Shown piece by piece: positions 18,862 through 26,791 of a stretch of DNA of 64,000 nt. The notes below the pieces were generated by a model. The model was not told the origin of the DNA, ran no database searches, and saw only the letters and a list, made by a program, of their open reading frames with translations. Source of the stretch: Deltaproteobacteria bacterium (GTDB lineage: Bacteria; Desulfobacterota; Desulfobacteria; Desulfobacterales; Desulfobacteraceae); assembly GCA_013151635.1 (NCBI GenBank), contig JAADHV010000070.1, forward strand, positions 19,121-83,120, written 5' to 3'. The translations under genes and the position numbers were made by a program. Numbering within the stretch: position 1 is the first letter of the stretch; every line of letters starts with the position of its first letter.

Positions 18862-19428
18862 ATGAAGATCACGATATTGCAGGGCAGTGCCAGGAAAAAA
18901 GGGAATACGGCCAGGGTCGCAGGCTGGGTTGAAGAAGAACTGGCAGCCCAGGGCCATGAAGTTGACCTTGTCTATTTGAATTCCCATAACCTGAACGGAT
19001 GCCTGGGATGCGCAAAATGCAAGGAAAAACCCGATACAATCGGCTGTGTTCAAAAAGACGACATATCTGAAATCCTGGAGAAAATGGTAAATTCCAAATT
19101 GGTTATCTTTGCCTCTCCATTATATTTCTGGGGTGTTACCTCCCAGATCAAAACAGTGATTGACAGAACTTACAGCTTGTACACCAACTATCACCAGCCA
19201 GGCCATGCCTCCCTTATCGCCGGGCAGCGCCAGGCCCTTCTGGTTACGGGTGCGGGCCCCTATGAGAATAATGCAGAAGGCGTATTCACGGCTTTTAAGC
19301 GGATGCAGAATCCCCACATGGCGGTTAATGCAGGTGAACTTTATATTGGTTTGTGCACAACCCCTGATAACCTGGATGAATCGGCTCAACATAAGGCTGT
19401 TGAATTTGCGAAAGAGATCGTTTCCTGA
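18862..19428 (+). CDS. Flavodoxin-like NAD(P)H-dependent FMN reductase family protein
   Basis: A 188-residue protein of the NADPH-dependent FMN reductase/iron-sulfur flavoprotein family. The N-terminal phosphate-binding loop is GSARKKGNTARVAGW. A Cys-rich stretch CLGCAKCKEK with a further Cys ~12 residues on resembles the cluster or redox Cys of Isf-like proteins, and SPLYFWGVTSQIKTVIDR is the usual flavin-contacting motif. It probably reduces flavin or quinone-type substrates in the cytoplasm. A good ribosome-binding site (AAAGGAG) precedes ATG 18862. The stop codon abuts the stop of the convergent methyltransferase gene. Confidence 0.85.
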   Translation: MKITILQGSARKKGNTARVAGWVEEELAAQGHEVDLVYLNSHNLNGCLGCAKCKEKPDTIGCVQKDDISEILEKMVNSKLVIFASPLYFWGVTSQIKTVIDRTYSLYTNYHQPGHASLIAGQRQALLVTGAGPYENNAEGVFTAFKRMQNPHMAVNAGELYIGLCTTPDNLDESAQHKAVEFAKEIVS

Positions 19429-20046
19429 TCACCTTGCAACGGCGGTACCCAGGTAATTAAAGCTTATCAGTTTTAAATTGCTCGTATACATCATGTCCAG
19501 GTTCTGGATTTTGAATCCGGCTTTTTTTAAAAGGCCGGGGACGGGCCTGTTCAGATGGCACCCGCCGCTCAGGCGTTTCCAGATCGGATTAAGCCTGTTT
19601 TGCCATTGGAGAATATGGGTATCAGGGGCCTTTCCATGTTCACAAAAAAGCAATTCTCCTCCTGGTTTTAAAACCCGGTTCATTTCATTCAGAGCTTTTA
19701 ATACATCCGGGATTGAGCAAAGGGTATAGGTTACCACCACCGTGTCCGCACTGTTTTTTTCAAGCGGGATTTCTTCACCGGACAAACCAATGAAGTCAAC
19801 CTTAAACAAGACATCAGCCGCTTTTTTTTCTGCAATTTTCCGCAATTGTTTTGAAGGGTCCAGCCCCCATAAAAAATCAATCTTTTTTCGATCATAAAAC
19901 GGTAAATTTAATCCTGATCCGATGCCGATTTCCAGAACTCTTCCACGGGCCAGGGGAATCACTTTTTTACGCTGATATGTGATATCTTTGTGGGAACAAA
20001 CCCAGTGGGTCAGGTTTGGTAAAATGTAATGATTATAAAATTCCAT
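19429..20046 (-). CDS. Class I SAM-dependent methyltransferase
   Basis: A 205-residue Rossmann methyltransferase. Motif I is VLEIGIGSGLNLPFY (residues ~35-49), and the acidic SAM-ribose ligand follows in WGLDPSKQL. The post-motif region has VVVTYTLCSIPDV and RVLKPGGELLFCEHG, as in the METTL7/UbiE-like Methyltransf_11 group. The substrate cannot be read from the sequence. It is convergent with the FMN reductase gene. Upstream (above 20047) lies decayed mobile-element DNA. Confidence 0.85.
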   Translation of the reverse strand: MEFYNHYILPNLTHWVCSHKDITYQRKKVIPLARGRVLEIGIGSGLNLPFYDRKKIDFLWGLDPSKQLRKIAEKKAADVLFKVDFIGLSGEEIPLEKNSADTVVVTYTLCSIPDVLKALNEMNRVLKPGGELLFCEHGKAPDTHILQWQNRLNPIWKRLSGGCHLNRPVPGLLKKAGFKIQNLDMMYTSNLKLISFNYLGTAVAR

Positions 20047-20177
20047 TTTGCATACTGCCTTTAGATGGTTGATTTATATTTCCCCATTTGATTCCCTCTT
20101 TACAACCATGAGGAAGGGAATAATAAATGAGCCGACAGGTTGTTACAGAACTAAAAAAGGTTTTATTAGAACCATAC

Positions 20178-20212
20178 TATATGGCAATCAACCCCTTGAT
20201 AGCAACCATATG
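20178..20212. repeat. Right-end hairpin of the IS200-like remnant
   Basis: ATATGG...AATCAA near 20178 pairs with TTGAT...CCATAT ending at 20212, just downstream of the TnpA stop codon. IS200/IS605 elements carry subterminal imperfect hairpins recognised by the Y1 transposase. The exact cleavage site cannot be placed by eye. Confidence 0.45.
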
Positions 20213-20218
20213 TTGTGG

Positions 20219-20605
20219 TCATATTTGTTGAGCTTTGCATTCCGTAACAGCCTGTCGACCAACTGTTGATGCAAAGTAACCTCTGGCCCCAAAATTTTGA
20301 CCTGTAAAATTGTGCCGTCGTCCTGCATGCTTTCTGGCAATATGTATTGCACTTTTCCCTTTAATACAACCTACAACCTGAAATACTGCATATTTTGGAG
20401 GAATTGATATTAACAGATGGACATGATTTCCCATCAGATGCCCTTCTATTATATTTGATTCCTTTTGCAATGCCAATTCTCTCAAAATCTCACCTAAATA
20501 TTGTCTTAGAGTGCCGTATATCAACTTCTTCCGATATTTCGGAATTTAAATCAGATGGTACTTGCAATCCCATGTCGTATGGTTTAATTTATTATAGTTA
20601 TTCAC
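20219..20605 (-). pseudogene. IS200/IS605-type Y1 transposase, interrupted by in-frame TAA
   Basis: The frame starting at GTG 20605 encodes a short IS200-like TnpA (~128 codons). The HUH motif HVHLLISIPPKY and the catalytic-Tyr region FGARGYFASTVG are both present. Codon 20 is TAA (20546-20548), inside the conserved N-terminal stretch that normally reads HLxWIPKYRxK. A restart at TTG 20524 would lack the first beta strand of the fold, so the gene is most likely dead. Hairpins typical of the family flank it at 20178-20212 and 20693-20709. Confidence 0.75.
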
Positions 20606-20692
20606 CGAAAGTCTCCTTTTCTGTGATCTTTGAGCGGTTCACATTTTTGGAGACTTTCTTATATCCCCGGAATCGTCAAACTCTGGGAGTCT

Positions 20693-20709
20693 CCCCGGCA
20701 AAGCCGGGG
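20693..20709. repeat. Left-end hairpin of the IS200-like remnant
   Basis: CCCCGGC-AAA-GCCGGGG is a perfect 7-bp stem with a three-base loop about 90 bp upstream of the TnpA start. It matches the position and style of IS200/IS605 left-end hairpins. With the right-end hairpin it bounds an element of roughly 0.55 kb. Confidence 0.6.
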
Positions 20710-20765
20710 GCTTACCCAATATTAAGAGTATCGCTGAAAAAGTAAGGTTATTCCGTAACAGAGTA

Positions 20766-21227
20766 ATGACCGATAAAAAACAGTCTCAAATAAAATCATA
20801 TCAAAAGATGATCAAACAAATTGATAAGTACTGGGATAAACTTTTTGCCGATCCAATTACTGTAGAGACTTCAAGCGGTCAAATCACGCTCCAGCCCCAG
20901 CGTACAAATAATATGCTTGAGCGATTTTTCAGGGATTTGAAACGTAGAAATCGGAAAAAAAGTGGCACAATATCCTTGAACAAAAGGCTCAAATCGATGC
21001 TTGCTGACACGCCATTAATCAAAAATCTCGACAACCCTGATTATATGCAGATAATTCTTGATGGAAACGACACCTTGGAAGAGAGATTTAAAAAAATTGA
21101 CGGCTGTATGGTGACAAAAAAATTAAAGCTGGAACAAAAAACATATGAAAGGATCAGCCCTGAAATGAGAAAAATTATTCAATGTCCTGATTTGCCGGAG
21201 AAGTTGTCATTGTTATTAGCAGCGTAG
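20766..21227 (+). pseudogene. C-terminal fragment of a DDE-type transposase
   Basis: A 153-residue frame that looks like the end of a larger transposase. It has the basic stretch RTNNMLERFFRDLKRRNRKK typical of transposases that act on multiple copies, with the Glu of a DDE-like triad plausibly in NNMLERFF. The upstream part is missing and the fragment begins just beyond the IS200-like remnant. Loss by insertion or deletion is inferred. It ends in TAG. The family assignment is tentative. Confidence 0.5.
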
Positions 21228-21270
21228 AAGCAAAATTTACGCCAACCGTTATTTGCTGTCATAGGTTAAT

Positions 21271-21519
21271 GTGTTTGAAAACTTAAGTGTATTTGAGAAT
21301 ATGGCACTTTCATATTTCAGAAAAAAAGAAAACAAATCGTTTTTTGCTGGCATGTTCTTATCTACTTCCCGCTGTGCAGAAAAACAAAAAGGGGCAGAAA
21401 AAAGAACATTTTTGGAGAAGGCAGCGCAATATTATAAAAAAATGAAAACTATTCCCAAAGCGTCCCGGGAAAATCTGGATAAAATTGAAGCGTTTCTAAA
21501 GAAAAGTTCAAGTTCATAA
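21271..21519 (+). CDS. Hypothetical small protein or gene fragment
   Basis: An 82-residue frame starting at GTG. It is Lys-, Phe- and Ser-rich with a predicted helical C-terminal half (KAAQYYKKMKTIPKASRENLDKIEAFLKK). No known domain is recognised. It sits between a transposase fragment and a broken lipoprotein gene, so it may itself be a remnant. Confidence 0.3.
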   Translation: MFENLSVFENMALSYFRKKENKSFFAGMFLSTSRCAEKQKGAEKRTFLEKAAQYYKKMKTIPKASRENLDKIEAFLKKSSSS

Positions 21520-21550
21520 AAAATAATTAACTTAAAGGAGGTACAATAGG

Positions 21551-22009
21551 ATGCAAAAATTAATTTTCGTGGGGTTAGCTGTCCTGTTTTTTGTATCCAG
21601 CGGATGTTCATCATAAACTGCGGATGAAGCGAACAATAAAACACCGGTTCAAAAAAAACAGGCTGTCGTGGAAAAAAAAGCAGCTGATCCATTGTTGACA
21701 AAAAAGGGATTGGAAAAAAAATTGGCTTTGGGGTTACAGCGTACCCCAACGCTGAGTTTGAAAAAATTAAATCCGGTGACGATGAATATACGATTTCTTA
21801 TAATTTGTCGGATCTGAGCCAGGCCAGTAATGACGATGTGAATAAACATTATGAAAAAATATATAAAAACTGATGGATGACGGCTGGAAAAGATTTGATG
21901 AAATCCATGCGATATTTTCCAAACATAAACAAATGATCCGGTTCACCCATATGTATAAGCCGAAGTTAAAGATGCATAAGATATTTACAACTTACGGTCT
22001 CATGGAATA
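21551..22009 (+). pseudogene. Broken lipoprotein gene
   Basis: A strong ribosome-binding site (AAAGGAGG) precedes ATG 21551. The frame starts with a clear lipoprotein signal ending in FVSSGCSS, then hits TAA at 21614-21616. The same frame resumes for ~30 codons. Sensible sequence then moves to another frame (GFGVTAYPNAEFEKIKSGD) and later to a third (WKRFDEIHAIFSKHKQMIRF), ending near 22009. One stop and at least two frameshifts make this a decayed gene. The original function is unknown. Confidence 0.65.
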
Positions 22010-22041
22010 AAAAAATATTGCCCGGCAGTTAAAAGAGGATA

Positions 22042-22680
22042 TTAATCAAATCCAAAGTGTGACTCAATCCGGTCAAGATCAAGTTCATTCTCCCTGACCA
22101 TGTGCGTATAGCGCCTTATTTGAGATCGATTTTTTTTAATATCCTCTTCTATGGAACGGATTTCTCTTAAGATTTTTTTTCTTTCATTGCTTTTAATACC
22201 GTCTTTGACCAGTTCATCTTCCTTATCTGAAATTTTTTCTTTATTGTTTTGAATATCCGTCTTAAGGTTTTCTATCTTTCTTTGAGAAGTTTTAATATCC
22301 TTCTTGATCTGATAAACGGTCTTTCCCTGGTGATAGGCTTCCAGAAATGAATCTTTCATATCATCCGGACAAACCTCATTGTAGCGATATCCTTTTCCCC
22401 CCAGGCGGTAACCGTTTTGCGGGGTACAATATTTTTCCAACCCTTTTTGCCGTCCGCTTTCATATTCCTGGTAATCGGGTGTCACTCCATATTTTTTACA
22501 GGCGTTTCTATGGTTACTGATTTGTGTGGCATGATATCCTCTTGCACCGTCCTCATACCCAATCCCAAACCAGTCCCCCTGCCGGCAATCAGCTTTATCC
22601 AGGCTGGCACAGCCAAAAATAAAAATCAAAAAAATAGTTGATAGAATACAATATAACATTCCATTTTTTGGGGTTATCAT
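22042..22680 (-). CDS. DUF2799-like lipoprotein
   Basis: About 212 residues from the preferred ATG at 22680, which has GGAG 11 bp upstream; the frame itself is open further, to 22722. The signal peptide ends in the lipobox IFGCAS. The mature part starts with CRQGDWFGIGYEDGARGY and repeats GYxxG-type turns, a pattern of DUF2799 proteins. The C-terminal ~90 residues form a strongly charged coiled coil. It is expected to be anchored in a membrane facing the periplasm. The role is unknown. The gene overlaps a response-regulator fragment at its 5' side only if the longer start is used. Confidence 0.7.
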   Translation of the reverse strand: MITPKNGMLYCILSTIFLIFIFGCASLDKADCRQGDWFGIGYEDGARGYHATQISNHRNACKKYGVTPDYQEYESGRQKGLEKYCTPQNGYRLGGKGYRYNEVCPDDMKDSFLEAYHQGKTVYQIKKDIKTSQRKIENLKTDIQNNKEKISDKEDELVKDGIKSNERKKILREIRSIEEDIKKNRSQIRRYTHMVRENELDLDRIESHFGFD

Positions 22681-22712
22681 CGCTTTTTTACTCCATTTTT
22701 CTTCAATCATGA

Positions 22713-22976
22713 TCAAACACATATCACGGATCGCCGACTGATGAAATAGATTGGTTTCTTCGGTTTTCTTTTTTTCCTGTTATCTTCATACCAGGTCTTT
22801 TTTTTAATCAGCCTTTCAAGTCTTAACAAAAATTCTTCCAGGTCAAAGGGTTTTGCTAAATAATCATCCACACCGTATCGAAGGTCCCCTAGTAGGATTA
22901 GTAAATGCTTTTTGTCAAGAAATATATGAAACAAAAAATATATTTCTGATTTTGACCGTGAGGTTAAAAAGCTCAT
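22713..22976 (-). pseudogene. Response-regulator receiver fragment
   Basis: The frame contains the C-terminal third of a receiver domain, RYGVDDYLAKPFDLEEFLLRLERLIKKK, with the conserved Lys-Pro of the KPF motif. The upstream sequence (residues 1-28) does not look like a receiver, and the phospho-acceptor Asp region is absent. No start with a good ribosome-binding site is seen. This is a truncated remnant in a decayed region. Confidence 0.55.
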
Positions 22977-23133
22977 GGGGAAAATAAAATTTTCTTTGAA
23001 ATTATATTGCTTTGTCCTATAATAAATAAAAAAAATGTTGCAATTTTTTTTAAATTCATATATTTAGTTTCGTTCGTTCAAATAAACTTAAGATTGTATC
23101 AAATGAAAAATAAAATATTTCTACTAACTGCCA

Positions 23134-23210
23134 CGGGCAGACCTGGTATTTCACCAGAGTTTGCCCGCAACAAAACATGAAAGTCCTGATTTGGATTGCA
23201 AAGACTTTCA
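23134..23210 (+). promoter_or_regulatory. Structured leader upstream of the SLOG-like gene
   Basis: Two hairpins lie between 42 and 118 bp upstream of ATG 23252. The first has an outer stem CGGGCA (23134-23139)/TGCCCG (23162-23167) and an inner stem CTGGT (23143-23147)/ACCAG (23153-23157). The second is TGAAAGTC (23178-23185)/GACTTTCA (23203-23210). They do not match a riboswitch class I know. The region 22977-23133 upstream is AT-rich with no gene seen. Confidence 0.45.
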
Positions 23211-23251
23211 TATAAAGATAGCAGTCTATAAAAAAGGGAGACATAATAACC

Positions 23252-23800
23252 ATGAGTAAGAAAGAATACAGTCTGTACAGCGGCGGGCTTAGGGGTGCGG
23301 AAGAGACGTTTGGTGAATGTGCGGAAGCACATGGTATAAATGAAATAAATTTTTCATTTAACGGGCATAAGTGCTCACGGGGAAAAAATATTACCCTGCT
23401 GGATGATGAGGAACTGAAGAAAGGCAATATCAGTATGGAGATAGTTTCTGCACGAATGGGCAGGAGATATGCACAAGCCGATAAAATCAGAAAAGTGTTT
23501 CAGATAATTTTCCATATGGTCAACAAAGGGTATCAGGTTTTTGCCATAGGCTGGATACAGTCTGATAAGACAGTTAAGGGCGGAACCGGCTGGGGTGTTG
23601 AGCTTGCCAAATTTTTTAACAGACCTGTAAGTGTTTTTGATCAAGATACAAACAAATGGTATACGTGGGAAAAAGATGACTGGGTAGAAGATGAACCTGT
23701 AATTTTACATAGAACTTTTTGCGGAACCGGCACCAGGAATCTTTCGGATGAAGGTAAAAAGGCGATTGAAGATCTTTTCAATCGCTCGTTTGCATTATAA
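23252..23800 (+). CDS. SLOG-like (LOG/DprA-fold) nucleotide-binding protein, function unknown
   Basis: A 182-residue protein. YSGGLRGAEETFGECAEAHG at residues 9-28 resembles the first loop of SLOG/LOG-type Rossmann domains, and GGTGWGVELAKFFNRPVSVFDQ (residues ~111-132) resembles the second, GGxGTxxE-like loop. The later part, YTWEKDDWVEDEPVILHRTFCGTGTRNLS, is typical of stand-alone SLOG proteins that bind nucleotides. No membrane segments are seen. GGGAGA lies upstream of the ATG. Its neighbours are decayed DNA on one side and a convergent DMT transporter on the other, so context gives no function. The family call is tentative. Confidence 0.55.
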   Translation: MSKKEYSLYSGGLRGAEETFGECAEAHGINEINFSFNGHKCSRGKNITLLDDEELKKGNISMEIVSARMGRRYAQADKIRKVFQIIFHMVNKGYQVFAIGWIQSDKTVKGGTGWGVELAKFFNRPVSVFDQDTNKWYTWEKDDWVEDEPVILHRTFCGTGTRNLSDEGKKAIEDLFNRSFAL

Positions 23801-23831
23801 TTGCAATCCGGCCCGGCTAACCTGGGAAAGT

Positions 23832-24707
23832 TCAACTTTCTTTTGCCTGGGTCATTATCCCTGCAAAAAGGGTTGTCCCGATAATGATCAAACCGCCTGT
23901 AAGAGTTCTTGTCCCTGGTATTTCATTTAGCATGAAAAAAGCAAGAATGATTCCGTAGACCGGTTCGAGTCCTGCAATGACTGCTGCGGTCTGCGCCCTG
24001 ATAATTGACAGGGATTTTATAAAAAGGGTATGGGCAAGGGCTGTGCAGACAACGCCTAAAAATATGAGAGAAGGAAGGTCAATGAGCTGGGGGCTTTTAA
24101 CCCTCATTAAGGCGATTGGCAAAAGAAGAAATACAGCGGCAAAAAAATTTTGATAAAATGCCACGGTCACAGGGTCTGCAATCCTTGCATTTTTTCTGTT
24201 AACAAGGGCTAAGACTGCAAAGGTAAAGCCTGAAATGATCCCGAAAAATCCGCCTTTTGTGATATTGTTTGAAAAATCAAAATCCGGGATAACAAGAAGA
24301 ATGCCGATAAAAACAATGCCTGCTGTAAAAACATCAATAATTTTGAGTTTTTCTTTGAAAACAGGGGGTTCTATGAATGTCACAAATAATGGGAATGTGG
24401 AAAAGGTTATAAGTCCTATGGCCACACTTGAAACTTGAATGGAATAAAAAAAAGTAAACCAGTGGACCGCAAGAAGGATTCCCTGGAGAATGAAAAAGAA
24501 AAGCTTTTTTTTTTCAAAGATAAAAAAGCTTGTTCTTGAAAAAAAATGTGCATGCAAAAACAGCGCAATAGAGGCAAAAACAGTTCTTCCAAGGACAATA
24601 TAAAGAGGGCTACAGGACAGAAATTTTCCAAAAAGACCTGCAAATCCGAAAAGTAAGACAGCAATATGGATTTGTGCAACCCCTTTATTTAATATTGATT
24701 CTTTCAA
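23832..24707 (-). CDS. EamA/DMT-superfamily transporter
   Basis: A 291-residue integral membrane protein with about ten hydrophobic helices in two EamA repeats (~residues 10-140 and 150-285). The second repeat has the typical AVIAGLEPVYGIILAFFMLNEIPGTRTLTGGLIIIGTTL. Members export or import small metabolites such as amino acids, and the substrate cannot be told. The start lies 10 bp after the ettA stop, so it is probably the last gene of the helicase-ridA-ettA operon. Confidence 0.88.
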   Translation of the reverse strand: MKESILNKGVAQIHIAVLLFGFAGLFGKFLSCSPLYIVLGRTVFASIALFLHAHFFSRTSFFIFEKKKLFFFILQGILLAVHWFTFFYSIQVSSVAIGLITFSTFPLFVTFIEPPVFKEKLKIIDVFTAGIVFIGILLVIPDFDFSNNITKGGFFGIISGFTFAVLALVNRKNARIADPVTVAFYQNFFAAVFLLLPIALMRVKSPQLIDLPSLIFLGVVCTALAHTLFIKSLSIIRAQTAAVIAGLEPVYGIILAFFMLNEIPGTRTLTGGLIIIGTTLFAGIMTQAKES

Positions 24708-24717
24708 ATCAAACCCA

Positions 24718-26400
24718 TTACCTTATGAGCTGCCGGTATTTTATCCGGGTTGGCTTACCAGCCTTTATCCCCAGTCTTTTTTTCCTGTCTTTTTCATAAT
24801 CAGAATAGGAACCTTCAAAAAATATGGCCTTACTGTCTCCCTCAAAAGCCAGGATATGGGTGGCTATCCTGTCTAAAAACCACCTGTCATGGCTGATAAT
24901 CACGGCACACCCTGCAAAGGTTTCCAGGGCTTGTTCCAATGCTCTGAGTGTATTGACATCCAGGTCATTGGTGGGCTCGTCCAATAGTAAGAGATTGGCT
25001 TCCTGTTTCAGCATGGTTGCCAGGTGGACCCGGTTTCTTTCACCTCCCGATATATTTTTTACTTTTTTTTGCTGGTCAGAACCTGAAAAGTTGAATTTTG
25101 CCACATAAGCCCTTGAGTTCAATTCCCTGCCGTTGATCAGCATTCTATCATTCCCGCCGGAGATTACTTCAAAAATTGTTTTTTCAGGGTCAAGACTGTC
25201 TCTTTTCTGATCAACATAGGCAAGCCTGACACTCTGGCCAAGCTCAATGGTTCCGGTATCAGGTTTTTCTCTTGCCGTGATCATGTCGAAAAGAGTTGTT
25301 TTGCCGGCCCCGTTGGGGCCTACAACCCCTACGATGGCTCCGGGCGGGATGATAAAGCTCATGTCTTCCACCAGAAGTTTGTCGTCAAATGCCTTGGAAA
25401 TATTTTTGGCTTCAATGACTTTGTCCCCAAGCCTTGGTCCAGGTGGAATGAATATTTCCATATCTTGTTCCTGGTCTTTGACATTTTTTTTCAAAAGGTC
25501 GTCATAGGCTTTTATCCTGGCCTTTGACCTGGATCTTCTTCCTTTGGGAGACATATTGATCCATTCAAGCTCCCTTTGAAGGGTCTTGTGACGCTTTGAT
25601 TCGGATTTCTGCTCTTTTGCAAGCCTTTTTTGTTTTTGATCAAGCCATGAAGAATAGTTGCCTTTCCACGGGATTCCTTCTCCGCGGTCCAGCTCAAGAA
25701 TCCATTCAGCCACGTTGTCAAGGAAATACCGGTCATGGGTGACGGCAATAACGGTTCCCTCATACCGGCTTAAATGCTCTTCAAGCCATGACACGGATTC
25801 AGCATCCAGGTGGTTGGTGGGCTCGTCCAGCAAAAGGATGTCAGGCTTCTGCAATAACAGCCTGCAAAGGGCAACCCGTCTTTTTTCACCACCTGAAATT
25901 ATATTGACCGGCGTGTCGCCGGGAGGGCACCTTAGCGCATCCATGGCCATTTTCAGTTTGGAGTCAAGATCCCAGGCACCTATGTGGTCAAGTTTTTCCT
26001 GGATCATGCCCTGGTCTTCAAGAAGCTTTTCCATTTCATCGTCAGACATGGGATCGGCAAATTTTTCCGAAATTTTTTCATATTCATTTAAAAGCTCAAT
26101 GGTTTCTTCAACCCCTTGTTCAACAACCTGCCTGACCGTTTTTTTACTGTCAACAAGGGGCTCTTGTTCAAGTAAGCCCACTTTTAATCCCCTGGATAGT
26201 ATTGTCTCCCCGGAAAATTCAAGATCTGTCCCGGCAAGGATTTTTAATAACGAACTCTTACCTGAACCATTTAATCCCAAGACCCCAATTTTTGCCCCGT
26301 AAAAATATGACAGGGAAATGTTTTTGAGTACCTTTTTGGGACCATGGGATTTACTGACATTGACCATGGAATAGATTATTTTTTTTGTGTCCTGCGTCAT
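24718..26400 (-). CDS. ettA: Energy-dependent translational throttle protein EttA (ABC-F)
   Basis: A 560-residue soluble protein with two ABC domains and no membrane segments. Walker A motifs are GLNGSGKSSLLK and GPNGAGKTTLFD, signatures SGGEKRRVALCRLL and SGGERNRVHLATML, and Walker B motifs LLLDEPTNHLD and LLLDEPTNDLD. The arm-like insertion of the first ABC domain and the linker ELEWINMSPKGRRSRSKARI between the domains are as in EttA. Known role: it binds the ribosomal E site and gates the first elongation step according to ADP/ATP ratio. It is 13 bp downstream of ridA in one operon. Confidence 0.93.
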   Translation of the reverse strand: MTQDTKKIIYSMVNVSKSHGPKKVLKNISLSYFYGAKIGVLGLNGSGKSSLLKILAGTDLEFSGETILSRGLKVGLLEQEPLVDSKKTVRQVVEQGVEETIELLNEYEKISEKFADPMSDDEMEKLLEDQGMIQEKLDHIGAWDLDSKLKMAMDALRCPPGDTPVNIISGGEKRRVALCRLLLQKPDILLLDEPTNHLDAESVSWLEEHLSRYEGTVIAVTHDRYFLDNVAEWILELDRGEGIPWKGNYSSWLDQKQKRLAKEQKSESKRHKTLQRELEWINMSPKGRRSRSKARIKAYDDLLKKNVKDQEQDMEIFIPPGPRLGDKVIEAKNISKAFDDKLLVEDMSFIIPPGAIVGVVGPNGAGKTTLFDMITAREKPDTGTIELGQSVRLAYVDQKRDSLDPEKTIFEVISGGNDRMLINGRELNSRAYVAKFNFSGSDQQKKVKNISGGERNRVHLATMLKQEANLLLLDEPTNDLDVNTLRALEQALETFAGCAVIISHDRWFLDRIATHILAFEGDSKAIFFEGSYSDYEKDRKKRLGIKAGKPTRIKYRQLIR

Positions 26401-26413
26401 GTTTTATAATCCC

Positions 26414-26791
26414 TTATTCAATCACGGCAATGCATTCGATTTCAACAAGAGCATCTTTTGGCAGCCTTCCCGCTTCAAATGCCGATCTTGCAGGTTTATG
26501 GCCTTTAAGACATTCTTCATAGACTTTGTTCATACCCGTAAAATCATCCATGGTATCAAGGAATATGGTTGTTTTTACGATTTTACTCAAACTTGTGCCG
26601 ACTTCGGATAATACGGTTTCGATATTTTTCATGACCCGGGATGTCTGGTCTTCAATATTGCCCCCAACAATCTCCATGGTTTCCGGATCAAGGGGGATCT
26701 GGCCTGAGCAGAAAACCATGTTGTCATGGACAATCGCATGGCAGTAGGGCCCAATTGCGGCAGGGGCTTTTTTTGAAAAAATCTGTTTCAT
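26414..26791 (-). CDS. ridA: RidA family reactive enamine/imine deaminase
   Basis: A 125-residue protein of the YjgF/YER057c/UK114 family. It shows YCHAIVHDNMVFCSGQIPLDP, the active-site region PARSAFEAGRLPKDALVEIECIAV with the conserved Arg (PARS), and the C-terminal Glu region. It hydrolyses 2-aminoacrylate-type intermediates released by PLP enzymes and acts as a trimer. Its ATG overlaps the helicase stop by one base (TAATG), with AAAGGAG inside the helicase 3' end, so the two are translationally coupled. Confidence 0.92.
   Translation of the reverse strand: MKQIFSKKAPAAIGPYCHAIVHDNMVFCSGQIPLDPETMEIVGGNIEDQTSRVMKNIETVLSEVGTSLSKIVKTTIFLDTMDDFTGMNKVYEECLKGHKPARSAFEAGRLPKDALVEIECIAVIE

Noticed and set aside
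21614..21616. Stop in the lipoprotein gene considered for recoding
   Set aside because: It is TAA, which is not recoded as Sec or Pyl, and frameshifts follow, so the gene is decayed.
25658..26302. A 214-codon plus-strand frame
   Set aside because: Antisense of ettA; composition is the mirror of the coding strand and no domain is present.
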